Notes under the pieces: generated by a model | Database searches by the model: none | What the model saw: only the letters and a program-made list of their open reading frames with translations | What the model was told of the DNA's origin: nothing | Assembly: GCA_012845835.1 (NCBI GenBank) | Contig: JABAKD010000009.1 | Location: 20,778,318 to 20,842,317, forward strand | DNA: 64,000 bases | Source of the DNA: Undaria pinnatifida | Taxonomy: Eukaryota > Sar > Phaeophyceae > Laminariales > Alariaceae | Direction of reading: 5' to 3' | Translations under genes and position numbers: made by a program | Shown: in pieces, positions 12,168-34,140 of the stretch | How positions within the stretch are numbered: position 1 is the first letter of the stretch | Layout: every line of letters begins with the position of its first letter

Positions 12168-14023
12168 TGTAACTACCACTGAGGTGATGATGATGATGTT
12201 GATGCTGATGATGTCGATGTTTTTCGGGTACCGAGATTTCACTACCCGTTTTGTTGTTTGTGGTTTGTGGGTTTGTGGTGTTGTGCTGTTGTAGTAGGAT
12301 CTCACGTGTGCCTTGGGGGCGAGGGTGTCTGCAGGGTTGGAGTCTGAGAGGAGAGTGGTGCCGGTGGCAACAGTTTAGTTGTAGAGCGGTGTGTGCGGTG
12401 TGCGGTGTGCGGTGTGCGGTGTGCGGTGCGGTAACAACTTGCGGCGGGCTGTCGTTACTTTTGTGCTGTTTGTTGTTGACGACGGGGTGTTTTTATGTGT
12501 GGTCGTTTCGTATGGTCTCTTTGGTCTCGCAAAGCTGCTGAAAAACGCAGAAAAAAAGAACAACAGCACACATCAGATTATTAGGGGACTCACGAAGAGA
12601 AATTAGAAATAATAGTCTTGCTAGACCTACCTGGTATACTTTTCGTTTCACTCGTTCCTCATCACACGACGACAAATAATAATTAATTATAAAAATTCGA
12701 ATAGATTGGAAAAAAACTATTTTAAGATTATTTTTCGGGGTCAGGGGTCGCGGGTGCGGATCGGTTCTTGTTGTGGGTCGCGCGAATCGTTTTTGGATCG
12801 TTCCATGATTGTTACGCATGGTGCTATCACTTCGTACATACAAATATTACGAGTACCAACAACGCAGCTTGCAAAGATGAGTACTGACCTGAAATTCGTC
12901 AAACTCACGGCTGACGTCCTTGAAAATTAGTTATACAACACACGTACTCACAGCTAGCTGCAGCTGTGATGTTTTTTGGCAAATTTTTATAAAATTCATC
13001 AACAACGTGCGCTATAATACACACACATACATACATACTACATACTACGTAGACTACCTGGACTGGTATCCATTATTAATCTTCTTAGTTTAAGGACGCG
13101 TCAGCTGTGGGTTCGACAGTTCGACGAATTTTTAGGGCCGATCGATACTCATCTTTGCAAGCTCCATTGTTGGTACTTGAGTCTTGTAGCATACTACTAT
13201 GTATGTATTATGTGGTGGTTGATTGAGTTTTTTCACTTAATAATGGGAGGGGTCGATCCTATTATTTTGTTTTTCAAATTTTGTTCATACCTACCTATCT
13301 ATATCTTTAACGAGGACACACACTGACACAACCCGTAATACGCGCGATCGGAGTATCACACACAGTTTGCGAAGATGGTGAGTTTCGACAAAATCTTCGA
13401 GCTCTCACAGCTGGATGGAGCGCATGTATACTCCTTTTTAAAAAATAATATACTCCATCCAGCTGTGAGATCGAAGATTTTCATTAAAAATCAACACCAT
13501 CCAGCTGTGAGATCGAAGAGTTTGTACAGATTAGTTTCGCAAAATCTTCGATCTCTCACAGCTGGATGGAGTGTATATACTCCATCCAGTCAGTTGTGAG
13601 ATCGAAGATTTTTATTAAAAATCTACTCCATCCAGCTGTGTTGAGATCGAAGATTCTTATTGTGAGATCGAAGATTTTTATTAAAAATACACTCTCCTCC
13701 ACCAGGTCTCCACCATCCAGCTGTGAGATCGAAGATTTTGTCGAAACTCATCTTTTCAAGCTGCGTGAGACTCCATCCAGCTGTGAGATCGAAAATTCTT
13801 ACTAAAAATACACTCCATCCAGCTATGAGATCGAATATTTTGTCCGAACTCATCTTTGCAAAAAAAGCTGTGTGTGATACTCCGATTTATGAAAATACAC
13901 TCCACATCCAGCTGTGAGATCAAAGATTTTGTCGAAGCTCATCTTTGCAAGATGTGTGTGATACTCCGATCGCGCGTATTACTGGGTGTGTCAGTGTGTG
14001 TCCTCATGAAGGACAAGATTAAG
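12168..14023. other. intergenic, upstream of SOD, no gene seen
   Basis: Contains a GATGAT-rich microsatellite at 12183-12207, which would sit in the SOD 5' UTR or promoter. A GTGCGGT-type tandem repeat lies at 12388-12430. Foldback-family fragments are at 12857-12925 and 13322-13990. No coding pattern was recognised and no promoter motif can be claimed. Confidence 0.55.
13322..13990. repeat. array of inverted foldback units
   Basis: Eight or more copies of CATCCAGCTGTGAGATCGAA or its complement alternate in orientation, separated by ATTAAAAA spacers. The outer parts carry CGCGCGATCGGAGTATCAC on the left and GTGATACTCCGATCGCGCG on the right, so the whole block is also roughly palindromic. It looks like a foldback element whose inner repeats have expanded. 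Confidence 0.8.
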
Positions 14024-14296
14024 TGTTAAGATACGGCCTCGAAAGGCCTGTCATTATCCGAATTTGAGATCATTTGGATGGGTTTCGTATGATAAGGTTG
14101 GCGGTTTATATTCAGGGAAGTTAGGAATTAGATCAGAGGCACGTGCCTCCGATCTCAGAAGCTATCCCGGGCTCTGGTGGAAACGAATAAATAAAGCTAC
14201 ATCTCTACGAAGGAACGAAAGTGAGTACTCTCCGAGGACCTGCTCAATTGGCAGACCTGCAGGGGGCACTCTGTGTCCCCCACCTTTAATTTAACA
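14024..14296 (+). mobile_element. solo LTR of the gypsy element
   Basis: A 273-bp unit begins TGTTAAGATACGGCCTCG and ends TTTAACA, giving TG...CA termini. It is closely similar along its length to the 3' LTR at 21383-21651, including GTGAGTACTCTCCGAGGACC and TGCTCAATTGGCAGACCTGC. No internal coding region adjoins it. No flanking target duplication was found. Confidence 0.85.
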
Positions 14297-14556
14297 TGGG
14301 GCGTCGACGGCACAACCCCCCCCCCCCCCATGATAAACTGGTGCATTTTTTTTTTTTTTTTTTTCCCAAAACCGTCAGATTTATCCCCTTGAAGGATTTA
14401 TAGCTTCCACGCACAAATTGCCTGTCCGTCCGCCCCTCGCCCCCCTCCCCCCTCCCCCCCCCCCCCTTCCCCCCCCCTCCAACCCCGCTCCCTTTTGATC
14501 AAAACCAGGCCCCCACGTCCTTCAAAAACTCCGCCCTCCCCTCACCGGTTATTCGA

Positions 14557-14643
14557 CATAAAACTCCAACCTTATCATACGAAACCCATCCAAATGATCT
14601 CAAATTCGGATAATTACAGGCCTTTCGAGGCCGTATCTTAACA
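14557..14643 (-). repeat. inverted LTR fragment
   Basis: The first 85 or so bases of the same LTR lie here in reverse orientation, starting at the complement of 14643. Together with the LTR at 14024 they form a head-to-head inverted pair separated by G/C homopolymer runs and poly-T. Confidence 0.8.
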
Positions 14644-14648
14644 GAATT

Positions 14649-15223
14649 CACTTGATAAACGGATGCATTTCCTTCCACAGCTGACATATTTTGTCCCCCT
14701 CAGAAACGGGTTTTATAGTTTCCGCGCACAGACTGACTAACATCACCCTGTTGACCCTGATAGCTACACCGTAGTAGTTGCAAGGAAGGGGAGTCGCCGA
14801 CCTATATCCTTAATGAGGGCACACAACCCGTAATACGCGCGATCGGAGTATCACACACAGCTTGCAAAGATGAGTTTCGACAAAATCTACGATCTCACAG
14901 CTGGAGTGTATTTTCATTTTTTACATATAAAAATAAAAATACATTCCATCCAGCTGTGAAATCGAAGATTTTGTCGAAACTCATCTTTCTTTGCAAAAGC
15001 TGTGTGTGATACTCCGATCGCGCGTATCACTGGGTGTGCCAGTGTGTGTCCTCATTAAGGATATAGGTCGGCAACTCCCCTTGGAAATTACAGTGTAGCT
15101 TGTACCACAGGCAGGGTCAACAGGGTGATGTCAGTCTGTGCGCGGAAACTATAAAACCCGTTTTCGTTTTGAGGGGGACAAAACCTGACAGCTGTAGAAG
15201 GAAATGCATCAGTTTATCAAGTG
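14649..15223. mobile_element. 575-bp foldback (palindromic) element
   Basis: The left arm runs from CACTTGATAAACGGATGCAT to about 14905. The right arm runs from about 14936 to the mirror ATGCATCAGTTTATCAAGTG ending at 15223. The arms of about 260 bases match through the whole family sequence: CAGCTGACA, the GACAAA block, the AACAGGGTGATGT block, GACCTATATCC, CGCGATCGGAGTATC and GCAAAGATGAGT. Only an AT-rich spacer of about 30 bases separates them. It has no coding capacity, so any movement would need proteins from elsewhere. Fragments occur throughout the window, showing a dispersed family. Confidence 0.8.
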
Positions 15224-16259
15224 CATATATCCTGTAAGTCGTATAAGCGGTGAGGGGAGAGGGCGAAGTTTTTAAGGGCTTGGGGGCCTGGGTTTGAACA
15301 AGAGGGAGCGGGAGGGGGGGCGGGGGGGAACGGGCGGGGCAACTCAATCTGTGTGCGCGGAAACTATTAATATAAATCCTTAAAGGGGACTCAATCTGAC
15401 AGTTGTGGTAGGAATGCATCAGTTTATCATGTATATATCCTGTAAGTCGTACAACCAGTGAGGCAGTGAGGAGAAGGCGGAGTGTTCGAAGGGGTGCCAC
15501 GGGGGGGGGAGGGATTTCCAAAAGCTTCATGTAGCGTCGATATAGGGGTTTGCTATACGCGTGGTGCTAGGTTTAGGCGATGGTGCGGGTGGTGGGGAAG
15601 GAGGGGGTGTTGGGGGGGGGGGAGGGGGGGACGAATTGGAGCCACAGCATGGATGGCTAGAAATATATCATGTATGTCATCATGAAGTATTTAATAGATG
15701 GTAAAGTTTTTCTCCACCATAACTATGAATGTTTGGTGCTGCTGCTGGTGGTAGTTTGGTATTTATTTCTACTCTAGGTGGGGAATTTAATATTTAGTCT
15801 ATAGATTGTTTTTCTATTTAATACATTTATTTATTTTTTCCCATCCATTTATTTTTATTATCCTCGCACTTGCTCTCTCGCACTCTCTCCCTCCCAGTAG
15901 TAACTCAGCTCCGGGGTAACATAGCGGGCCCTCCTCCCCCATCCCTGCTATCTATGCGGTACGCGTTATAAATAAGGCTTAGTTTCGACCGCTTCGGGAG
16001 TGGGCGTGTTTTGTCTCCGGGGACGGATGTGGTGTTGGAGGTGGTTCGGGTGGCGGCGAATGAGCAAGTTCCGGCTCTCCTGCCTGCGTTGTACCCTGGT
16101 TCGAAGGCAACGGACCCGCGGCCATACGCTTCGTTGGATGCTATGTAGCGGGCTTTTAGTGACCAAGCGCATAATGAGACACCTGCCGTCAACGGCGAAA
16201 CATTTTTTTTCTCTCCCTGTTTTTCTTCGACGGGAGCGCGGCCATCCGCCCCGTCGGGA

Positions 16260-16612
16260 CCCCGGCCCGCCGATCATGGGCACGGCCAGGGCCGAGTGCC
16301 GCCCCAGTCGCTTTCGTGGCCGACGGGATCGAGCCATCATTCAACTGTCATGCCCATCGATTATTCATCTGACCCTTGGCTTGGCCACACGCCGAACTGC
16401 TGGCTACTAGAAGAGCATAATCTGTTATGCAGAACTTTTCGCCGTTAAGGCTTCGTTTAAGACAGACGACCATCCCCTTTGGAGCGGCCTCCTTTCACCC
16501 TCCACTCGCGCTGATGCTCTCCGAGAAAACCGGGGGCTTTGCCTCAACTGCCACGAAGACAACCATTCCTTCAAGCATTGTAGGCATCCTTTCATTACTG
16601 CAAGTGGTCAAA
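16260..16612 (+). pseudogene. retrotransposon gag fragment with CCHC zinc knuckle
   Basis: In one frame, 16434-16612 reads a Pro/Ser-rich stretch and then CLNCHEDNHSFKHC, an exact C-X2-C-X4-H-X4-C zinc knuckle as in LTR-retrotransposon nucleocapsid. The frame upstream is broken near 16420, where the sense continues in another frame. The fragment stops where the small LTR element begins at about 16600. No protease or reverse transcriptase adjoins it. Its relation to the gypsy element at 18251 is possible but not shown. Confidence 0.6.
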
Positions 16613-16931
16613 CGGACTAATACCCCACTAAGTCCTTAACAAATGGCGTCGTCGGCAGACCATGGGTTTTTTGGGTCGTGGGTTCGATTCCCACCATCCA
16701 CAATACCAAACTTTTCCCAGCTTTCCCCATGTCGAACTTGAAAAATGCTCTCCCCGGTATACCCAGGAAATGAAATCGCTTGGATATTGATAGGCTCCGC
16801 CCGTATATCCGGCCGACCTGCTATTCCGCCGTTTCAGGGAGAAAGAGTAATATAAGGCTTGGTTTGGGTATGCTATTCGTTAACCTTTTGCAAGTGGTCA
16901 AACGGACTAATACCCCACTAATACCTTAACA
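16600..16931 (+). mobile_element. TRIM-like element, copy 1 (5' truncated)
   Basis: Same structure as the element at 17705-18093. A partial 5' LTR (16600-16641) is followed by an internal region of about 206 bases with the T-arm-like hairpin GTGGGTTCGATTCCCAC, a purine-rich GGGAGAAAGAG, and the 3' LTR 16848-16931 ending CCTTAACA. The 5' LTR lacks its first half. Confidence 0.7.
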
Positions 16932-17336
16932 TACGCGCCTTCATTTTTATCGCGGGAATACTTCTTCAGCGTTTTCTTCCCTCGTCGACTCGCGTCGAAT
17001 TATCACTCGGTGGTGGCAATTTTATTTATTTGGTGGTGTGATGATGGTGTGGTGTGCAACACATTCTGCCGCAGGATGCGGGGTTTGTCGGATCGAGCGA
17101 TCTTTCTCGTGCGAAATTCCAACCAATACTATAATAATACTATTATTATTACAAGGTTCCCTCTTCGGGATGCGGGTAACGTGAAAGCCCAGGGGCGTCG
17201 CAAGGCGAAAAGAAGGGAGAGATATCGGTAACACGTATAAATATAACAATAATAATAGTGGAAACTACAGTGGTAGTAATAGTAACAGTAATAGATTTAA
17301 TAAATACGAAGTAGATATTATGATGTTGGGTGTAGC

Positions 17337-17700
17337 TCTCTAATTCCCCACCCAGAGTAGAAAAACCAACACCAACCATTGCAGCGGAGAAAAACAAAAT
17401 AAATACATTGAAAAAAAAACAAAAGAATAGGACCCATCCAACCATTGCAGTGGAGAAAAACAAAATAAATACATTGAAAAAAAAACAAGAGAATAGGACC
17501 CATCCAACCATTCATTGCAGTGGAGAGAAACAAAATAAATATATTGAAAAAAAAACAAAAGAATGGGACACATCCAACCATTGCAGTGGAGAAAAACAAA
17601 ATAAATACATTGGAAAAAAAACAAAAGAAGAATAGGACCCCTCCCATGAAGTGAAAAAACTCGCCCACACAGTATATTACAAGTAAGTACTGACAACAAC
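17337..17700. repeat. tandem repeat of about 65 bp
   Basis: Four to five units contain CATTGCAGTGGAGAAAAACA, AATAAATACATTG and AAAAGAATAGGACCCAT. A single related unit lies at 6290-6440 in the SOD intron, with the same flanks (AATTCCCCACC before; CACCCACACAGTGAATTA, then foldback core, after). The tandem copies therefore arose by expansion of a dispersed unit. Confidence 0.7.
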
Positions 17701-17704
17701 GCAG

Positions 17705-18093
17705 TGTTATAAGGCTTAGTTTGGGTAGTAAGCTATTGGTTAACCTTTTGCAAGTGGTCAAACGGACTAATACCCCACTATTAATAATACCTTAACAAAT
17801 GACGTCGTCGACAGACCATGGTTTTTTTGGGTCGTGGGTTCAAATCCCACGTCCAGCAAAAAATAAAACTTTTTCCAGGCTTTTTCCCATGTCGAACTTG
17901 AAAATTGCTCTCCTCCGTATCCCCAGGAAATGAAACCGCTTGGATAATTGTCAGGTCCGCCCGTATATCCGGCCGACCTGCTATCCCGCCGTTTCAGGGG
18001 GGGGGAGTGTTATAAGGCTTAGTTTGGGTAGGCAATTGGTTAACCTTTTGCAAGTGGTCAAACGGACTAATACCCCACTAATACACCTCAACA
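17705..18093 (+). mobile_element. TRIM-like miniature LTR element, copy 2 (complete)
   Basis: LTRs are at 17705-17797 and 18008-18093. Both start TGTTATAAGGCTTAGTTTGG; the 5' one ends CCTTAACA and the 3' one CCTCAACA (TG...CA). The internal part of 210 bases ends in the purine tract AGGGGGGGGGGAG directly before the 3' LTR, as expected of a polypurine tract. It contains GTGGGTTCAAATCCCAC, a perfect 5-bp stem with a 7-base loop like a tRNA T-arm. The element is flanked by the 4-bp duplication GCAG (17701-17704 and 18094-18097) and interrupts a foldback core repeat that reads on across it. It has no coding capacity, so it depends on another retroelement. Confidence 0.8.
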
Positions 18094-18379
18094 GCAGCTT
18101 GCCAAGATGAATATTGAGCCTAAATTTGTCGAATTCACAGCCAACGTCCTTAAAATAATTTTCTAAAATATGTTTCCACCTATAATGGTGTTACGCGAAC
18201 TCACATAGATAAACCCCACCGCTCTCTTCTTAGAGGAAGCGTGTGACATGTGTTAAGATACGGCCTCGAAAGGCCTGTATAATTTTCCGAATTGATTTAT
18301 GAATGGGTTTCGTATGGTAAGGTTGGCATTTTACATTCGGGATAGTCAGGAAATAGATTGGAGGCACGTGCCTCCGTTC

Positions 18380-19350
18380 TTGTCACCTTGGCACCACGCG
18401 CATGTTGCGCATGCTGGAGCGGTTTTAATGGTGGATAGACATGAATGTGTGCACCCGGTGGTGGCATCGCACCTGCTTGAAGTGCCAAGCGCGGAAAACC
18501 CCACGGCTGACCGTCCGCTGGCCCGTCATTTCAATGCCTCTACCGGAAGGTCCAGGTGTTGCCCTCAGTGTTGACTACTTCGGCCCCCTCACGGTCACAC
18601 CACGAGGCAACACCTACATCCTGCTATTTACCGATTGCTTCAGTCGTCGGACCGACATGTTTCCCGTCAGTGCCGCTGAGAGTTCATCGCGGAGGGTACA
18701 GCCAATATCCTGGTGAACCAAAACATCCCCTTGTGGGGGTGCCCGCGCACCATTCTCTCGGACAACGGCCTGCAGTTCTGCTCCAAGCGTTCACAAGCTG
18801 TATTTTTTTTTTCCCCTCACACTTTTACTTTCCAGCTTCTGGACAAGACGTGGTCACAGGTGTCGTCCCTTCTCCCCCCCGGTTCTTGCCTTCAATTTTC
18901 ATCGCGCATAGGGTTCAGCAATCCCACTGCTCGTCGATTTTTCATCGAGTGTTGCTAACTCACGCTCTCGCGCTTTCCGCAAGTCAATTTGAGCACAAGA
19001 AAAAGTCCCAACGAATTTATACGAGTATGCACTCGGCGGGGCTCGAACTCGCGAAACTGACCTATACCAGGCTCGAAGATAACCTGATACGCCACCGGGG
19101 CGACCGGCTTGTATATCAGCTGTTGGGTGTACACAAGCTTGCTACAAGCTCCTATCATCCCAACTGTAACGGAGGCGTTAAGCGGGTAAACCACACTATG
19201 GCCCAAATGCTGGCTATGGTCGTCAACGAGCGACAAGACGATTGGGACTTGCATCTGCCTCACGTCGAATTCGCTTTCAACAATTAAGTAAGCGCGGCGA
19301 CGGGTCTGGCGCCCAACGAGGTCCACATCGGTAGACTCCCACGGCTCCCC
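18380..19350 (+). pseudogene. gypsy integrase, frameshifted and SINE-interrupted
   Basis: Pieces in several frames spell an integrase. First come the His residues of the H2C2 zinc finger (WHHAHVAHAG, 18385-18430), then its cysteines (CLKC, near 18470). The core follows with VDYFGPL and ILLFTDCFSRR, and the second catalytic region with GCPRTILSDNGLQF (18740-18778). After the SINE at 18804-19109 it resumes with LLGVHKLATSSYHPN and NGGVKRVNHTMAQML. An in-frame stop follows FAFNN at 19285, and then APNEVHIGRLPRLP. The gene cannot make a working protein as it stands. Integrases of this kind insert element cDNA into chromatin. Confidence 0.85.
18804..19109 (-). mobile_element. tRNA-derived SINE, copy 1
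   Basis: Read on the minus strand the head starts GCCGGTCGCCCCGGTGGCG and carries an A-box-like GTGGCGTATCAG and a B-box-like GAGTTCGAGCC, the RNA polymerase III promoter layout of a tRNA. The body is about 200 bases, and the 3' end lies in a poly-A-rich tail (poly-T on the plus strand, 18804-18812). It is inserted in the integrase frame and flanked by TGTAT on both sides (18799-18803 and 19110-19114). A second copy lies at 29411-29698. Confidence 0.8.
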
Positions 19351-20545
19351 GTGACGGGTTTCGACCGCACTGATGTCGTGAGACACCAGAGTCTGGCCCG
19401 TGACCACCTGGCCTATTGCGACTTGGCCGCCGACCGGCAAAAGCACGCGAACGACATTGTCCTCGCACACCACGCCCTCACCGTTTCCCGGGTTAACCGC
19501 AGAAACTCCGCCCTCGCCGACGCGCTGCGTCCAGCACCTAACTTTACTGTGGGTGGTTGGGCATGGGTATACAATTCTGCCTCCACCATCCGCCAGGGTG
19601 TAAAGGCGAACACCGACGCCAACGTACTCAAGGCCAAACTCGCGCTTACCTGGACGGGCCCAAACAAGGTCCTGGCAGTCGGTCCCTGCTCGGCCACCGA
19701 GACCCCAGACGGTTCGCCGCTCGGGAGCAACCTCCTCTATTTGGATCTCCCTTCCGACCTTCCCGGTTCGGACGCTCGTCGGCGTGTGGCCATCGAGCGC
19801 TGCAAACCCTGGGCCAATCCCACCGACAGCGGAGACATACCCAAATACCTACCGGCGGGGCTGACGCAGTACGTGCTAAACAATTTTTCCAAGAAGTCCC
19901 CGCCGTACCACGTCGCTCAAGACGACGTTTCAACCCCCTCCAACGGCTGGAGGTGGAACAGATCACCGGTCATCAGTCGGTACGGGGGCGGGGTGGCGTC
20001 ATCGCGGTGCTATACAAGACGCATTGGGCGGGACTCTCCAAACCTTCCTGGGAGCGGAAATGGACCTCCACCTCTCCCACTCCCACATCTTGTGTTTTTG
20101 GGCCGGAACCCAGGACCAGCACCGCCAAACCAACCGCCTCTACCGCCGAATGCGGATCGGGGCGGCAGAGCGTGAGCTCTCCCGCAACAATGGGGAACAT
20201 TTCCTAGCGCCGGGCTACGCCTGTGTTCCCCGCGCCGATTGGCTCCGTCGCTACCACCACACGGTACTTCTTAAGGGAGCCCACTTTTGGTACAAGGGAG
20301 ACAATGGGTTATGGTGGCTTGGAAAAATCAGCGCGAGCAGTACCGAGGACAAGGTAAGGTATACCTGGTTCGCTTTCTGGACGATCCGGGACCGATTGAA
20401 CTTCCCCTTTCCCCGGCGCGCTCTACACGACTTCGGCGGGAGCCTCACGAGGCTCTTGATGCCTGCAAGCAATAACGCCAGCGCGTTTCCTCCGGGCATC
20501 CAACGTAACGTAGATGAATCTCGAGGTGCGGCCGTGGCCAGTTGA
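19351..20545 (+). pseudogene. gypsy integrase C-terminus with chromodomain, frameshifted
   Basis: From 19351 a frame of about 200 codons contains LALTWTGPNKVLAVGP near 19640-19690, which resembles the GPY/F module of gypsy integrases with Asn in place of the aromatic residue. A chromodomain-like sequence follows in another frame (LEVEQITGHQSV from 19944, HWAGLSKPSWER near 20030) and then switches frame again to end ILCFWAG near 20110. Chromodomains at this position steer integration to marked chromatin in chromoviruses. Downstream to 20545 a frame continues with no recognised domain. Confidence 0.7.
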
Positions 20546-21382
20546 CTTTCAAGCCGCCACCGCCCCTCGATAGTTCTACATTTTTTGGGGGGGGGTTATA
20601 AGGTTTGTGTCTTTGCCTTTGGGTTGCTTGTGGTGTTTTAAGAGTCTTGGTCTGGTTTGGGGGCGGTTCTTTCCATTTTTGTTCGTCCTGCCGAACCCCC
20701 TGCTCAGTGTCGGGCCAGGCTTCGGGTAAAACGCCGATACCTGAGGCGCAGGACTGTCGCTTTTCCGTCGTTGTTCAATGCCGACGCCCTCCTCAGCCCA
20801 GAGCCGGGGGGCGACCAGGGTACCCTGTTCACGCGTAACGTGGTACAGGGCGATGATCGGGCCTGTGTGTCATCGTTTATTCTCTTGTGTGTTGCATTTG
20901 TTCTACTTTGTTTTTCGGCTAAAGATTCCCCCCCCTCGCGGGGCTGTAGGTGCGGCCACCTTCCATCCCGGGTATTTGTCGTTTCTTCGTCTAGCCCCCC
21001 GCCATGCCGATGACCCGCGGGAGGTTTTTCGCATGACTTCTCCCTTGTGTTAGCGCCTGTGTTCCCCTCCATATCGACGAGAGCTCGCCTCGCCATAGTA
21101 CCTTTTCTGTGGTTGGTTTGCCGTCGAGCCTTTCCTGCCCCCATGCCGCCACACCGGCGGTACGCGGCAGGTTTTTGATGGGTGGTTTGCCTTGTTGTAG
21201 GGTCTGCGTCTCCTTCAACTGCTTTTCTTCGCGTGTTCCTGGCTCCATAGGTAGGCCGTTAGAGGTGTGTGAGTGGGTTTTGAGGAGCCGCATCTTCGAC
21301 TTATGGTCTAGTTCGTAGAACCGGAGTTTCCCCGAATCTCCCAAATTTATGCACATATAAGCGGCTCATCAGGGTGCGCTAG

Positions 21383-21651
21383 TGTTAAGATACGGCCTCG
21401 AAAAGCCTGGAATTATCCGAATGGAGATAATTTGGATGGGTTTCGTATGATAAAAGGTTGGCGTTTTATGTTCAGGATAGTCAGGAAATACATCGGAGGC
21501 ACGTTCCTCGGATCTCAGAAGCCATCCTGGGCTTTGATGGAATCGAATAAAAAGCTACGGCTCTGCTAAGGCGAAGAGAGTGAGTACTCTCCGAGGACCT
21601 GCTCAATTGGCAGACCTGCAGGGGACGTTGTGTACGCCCAATAATCTTACA
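21383..21651 (+). mobile_element. 3' LTR of the gypsy element
   Basis: A 269-bp unit starts TGTTAAGATACGGCCTCG and ends ATCTTACA. It aligns end to end with the solo LTR at 14024-14296 with moderate divergence, which suggests the insertions are not recent. Confidence 0.85.
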
Positions 21652-22090
21652 TTTGGTAATAGTTGTGTTATACTTTTTTTTTCTGAGACAGATGCCAACA
21701 ACTAACTGCCGACTATCGAGAGCGCATTATAGCGTTGGTAAGCACACAATTCGAGGCGAGTCGACGAGGGAAGAAACTGTGTGCTGACTTATTCTCGAGA
21801 TAAAAGTGAAGAACGCGTGGACCGTGGTGGGAAGGGGGAAGTAAGAGCCGGCTTAGTACGCCATATTGATCTGAGTTGCGTCCACATTATTGGTAGGGGG
21901 GAAGGAGAGAGAAAAAGAGTGCAAAGAGAATAATACCCGAAGGCAAAAATAACGAAATGTAGCAACGATGTGATGGACCATGTGGTGCAGACCAGGGCGG
22001 CGGTGTTTGTTTTATGTAGTATTTTCTTCTTGTTAAGATTCTACCGTCAGTAGGATATAATAAGTACAGTAGTAGTAGTATAGTAATTTT

Positions 22091-22163
<73 letters not shown>

Positions 22164-22900
22164 AAGTAGGAGTAGCATTCCGCCACGGGAAAAAACCACC
22201 TGGGGTACTTAGCTGTATATATATATACCTTGGGACGGGGCTGCAACGCTCATGATCGCGAGCTCATGATGGCAGACGAAACACAATAGCAGCATTTAAT
22301 GATATACGAAGTAGATGTCCATGACGTTCAGGTTCACCCATGATCATTGTTTCGAGTTAACCTTTTCGTTCTTTTGATGATCGGATCACCTTCATTTTTA
22401 GTCAATTGCTCTAGCCCATCCAAACGCCGAAACAAAAAAACGGCTACACGCTTTTCCCTAGCCTACCCTAAGGACGGAACCAGAAAAACTCTATGTAGTA
22501 GTACGCTAGGGCTCGACCTTGAGGCGTTCACCCACGATAAGACTTCTCGGCCCCCGTCAAAAGACAACACAAAAAACAGAGGTCCCTATGGCGCCAGCAA
22601 CCCATAAAAGACCTGCGTCACTAAAAAGATAACTCAACAGGAAGTCAATCATCGCCCGTTCCGCCCACCCCAATCCGCTCACTGCTCCGATGTGCATTTG
22701 TCCAAAGACTCAAAGACCGTGACAACTAAGAGTGCCACAAGAAGATAAACGACAACTAGGAGCATCATGAAAATGACAAGTTACAACAAAGAGCATCACA
22801 AAAATGAGACGTCAACAAGGGGTCATCACATCACCCCCTGTCCTCTCCTCTGCTATGTTCCCGAACTTGACAAAGTGAGAAAGGCTAGGCTATCCCAAGC
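21652..22900. other. intergenic, downstream of the GSA gene
   Basis: Contains a TAG microsatellite at 22068-22172 (about 30 units, imperfect at the edges). 21765-21785 carries a short match, inverted, to 16980-17000 (TTCTTCCCTCGTCGACTCGC). No gene was recognised. The 3' UTR of the GSA gene should lie just below 22900. Confidence 0.55.
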
Positions 22901-34087
<11,187 letters not shown>

Positions 34088-34108
34088 ACTGCTGTTGCTG
34101 CGGCGGCG

Positions 34109-34140
<32 letters not shown>

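Larger units (their letters stand above)
18251..21651 (+). mobile_element. decayed Ty3/gypsy LTR retrotransposon
   Basis: A partial LTR (18251-18380, matching the first half of the LTR at 14024) is fused to pol sequence starting in the integrase zinc-binding domain. The 3' LTR is at 21383-21651. Gag, protease, reverse transcriptase and RNase H are missing, so the 5' part has been deleted. The coding part is on the plus strand, has several frame changes and one internal stop at 19285, and is interrupted by a SINE. Between 20546 and 21382 no protein domain was recognised. No target duplication flanks the LTRs, in keeping with rearrangement. Confidence 0.85.

Noticed and set aside
15966-16410. 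Overlapping frames of 124 and 136 aa on opposite strands
   Set aside because: Neither shows a domain. The region is probably the decayed upstream part of the gag fragment.
17794-17870. A tRNA gene at the GTGGGTTCAAATCCCAC hairpin
   Set aside because: Only the T-arm is recognisable. No matching acceptor stem, D-arm or anticodon arm could be folded around it, and it sits inside an LTR element.
20704-21144. A 146-aa minus-strand frame inside the gypsy element
   Set aside because: No recognisable domain, antisense to the element, and situated in its non-coding 3' part. Better explained by GC-rich composition.
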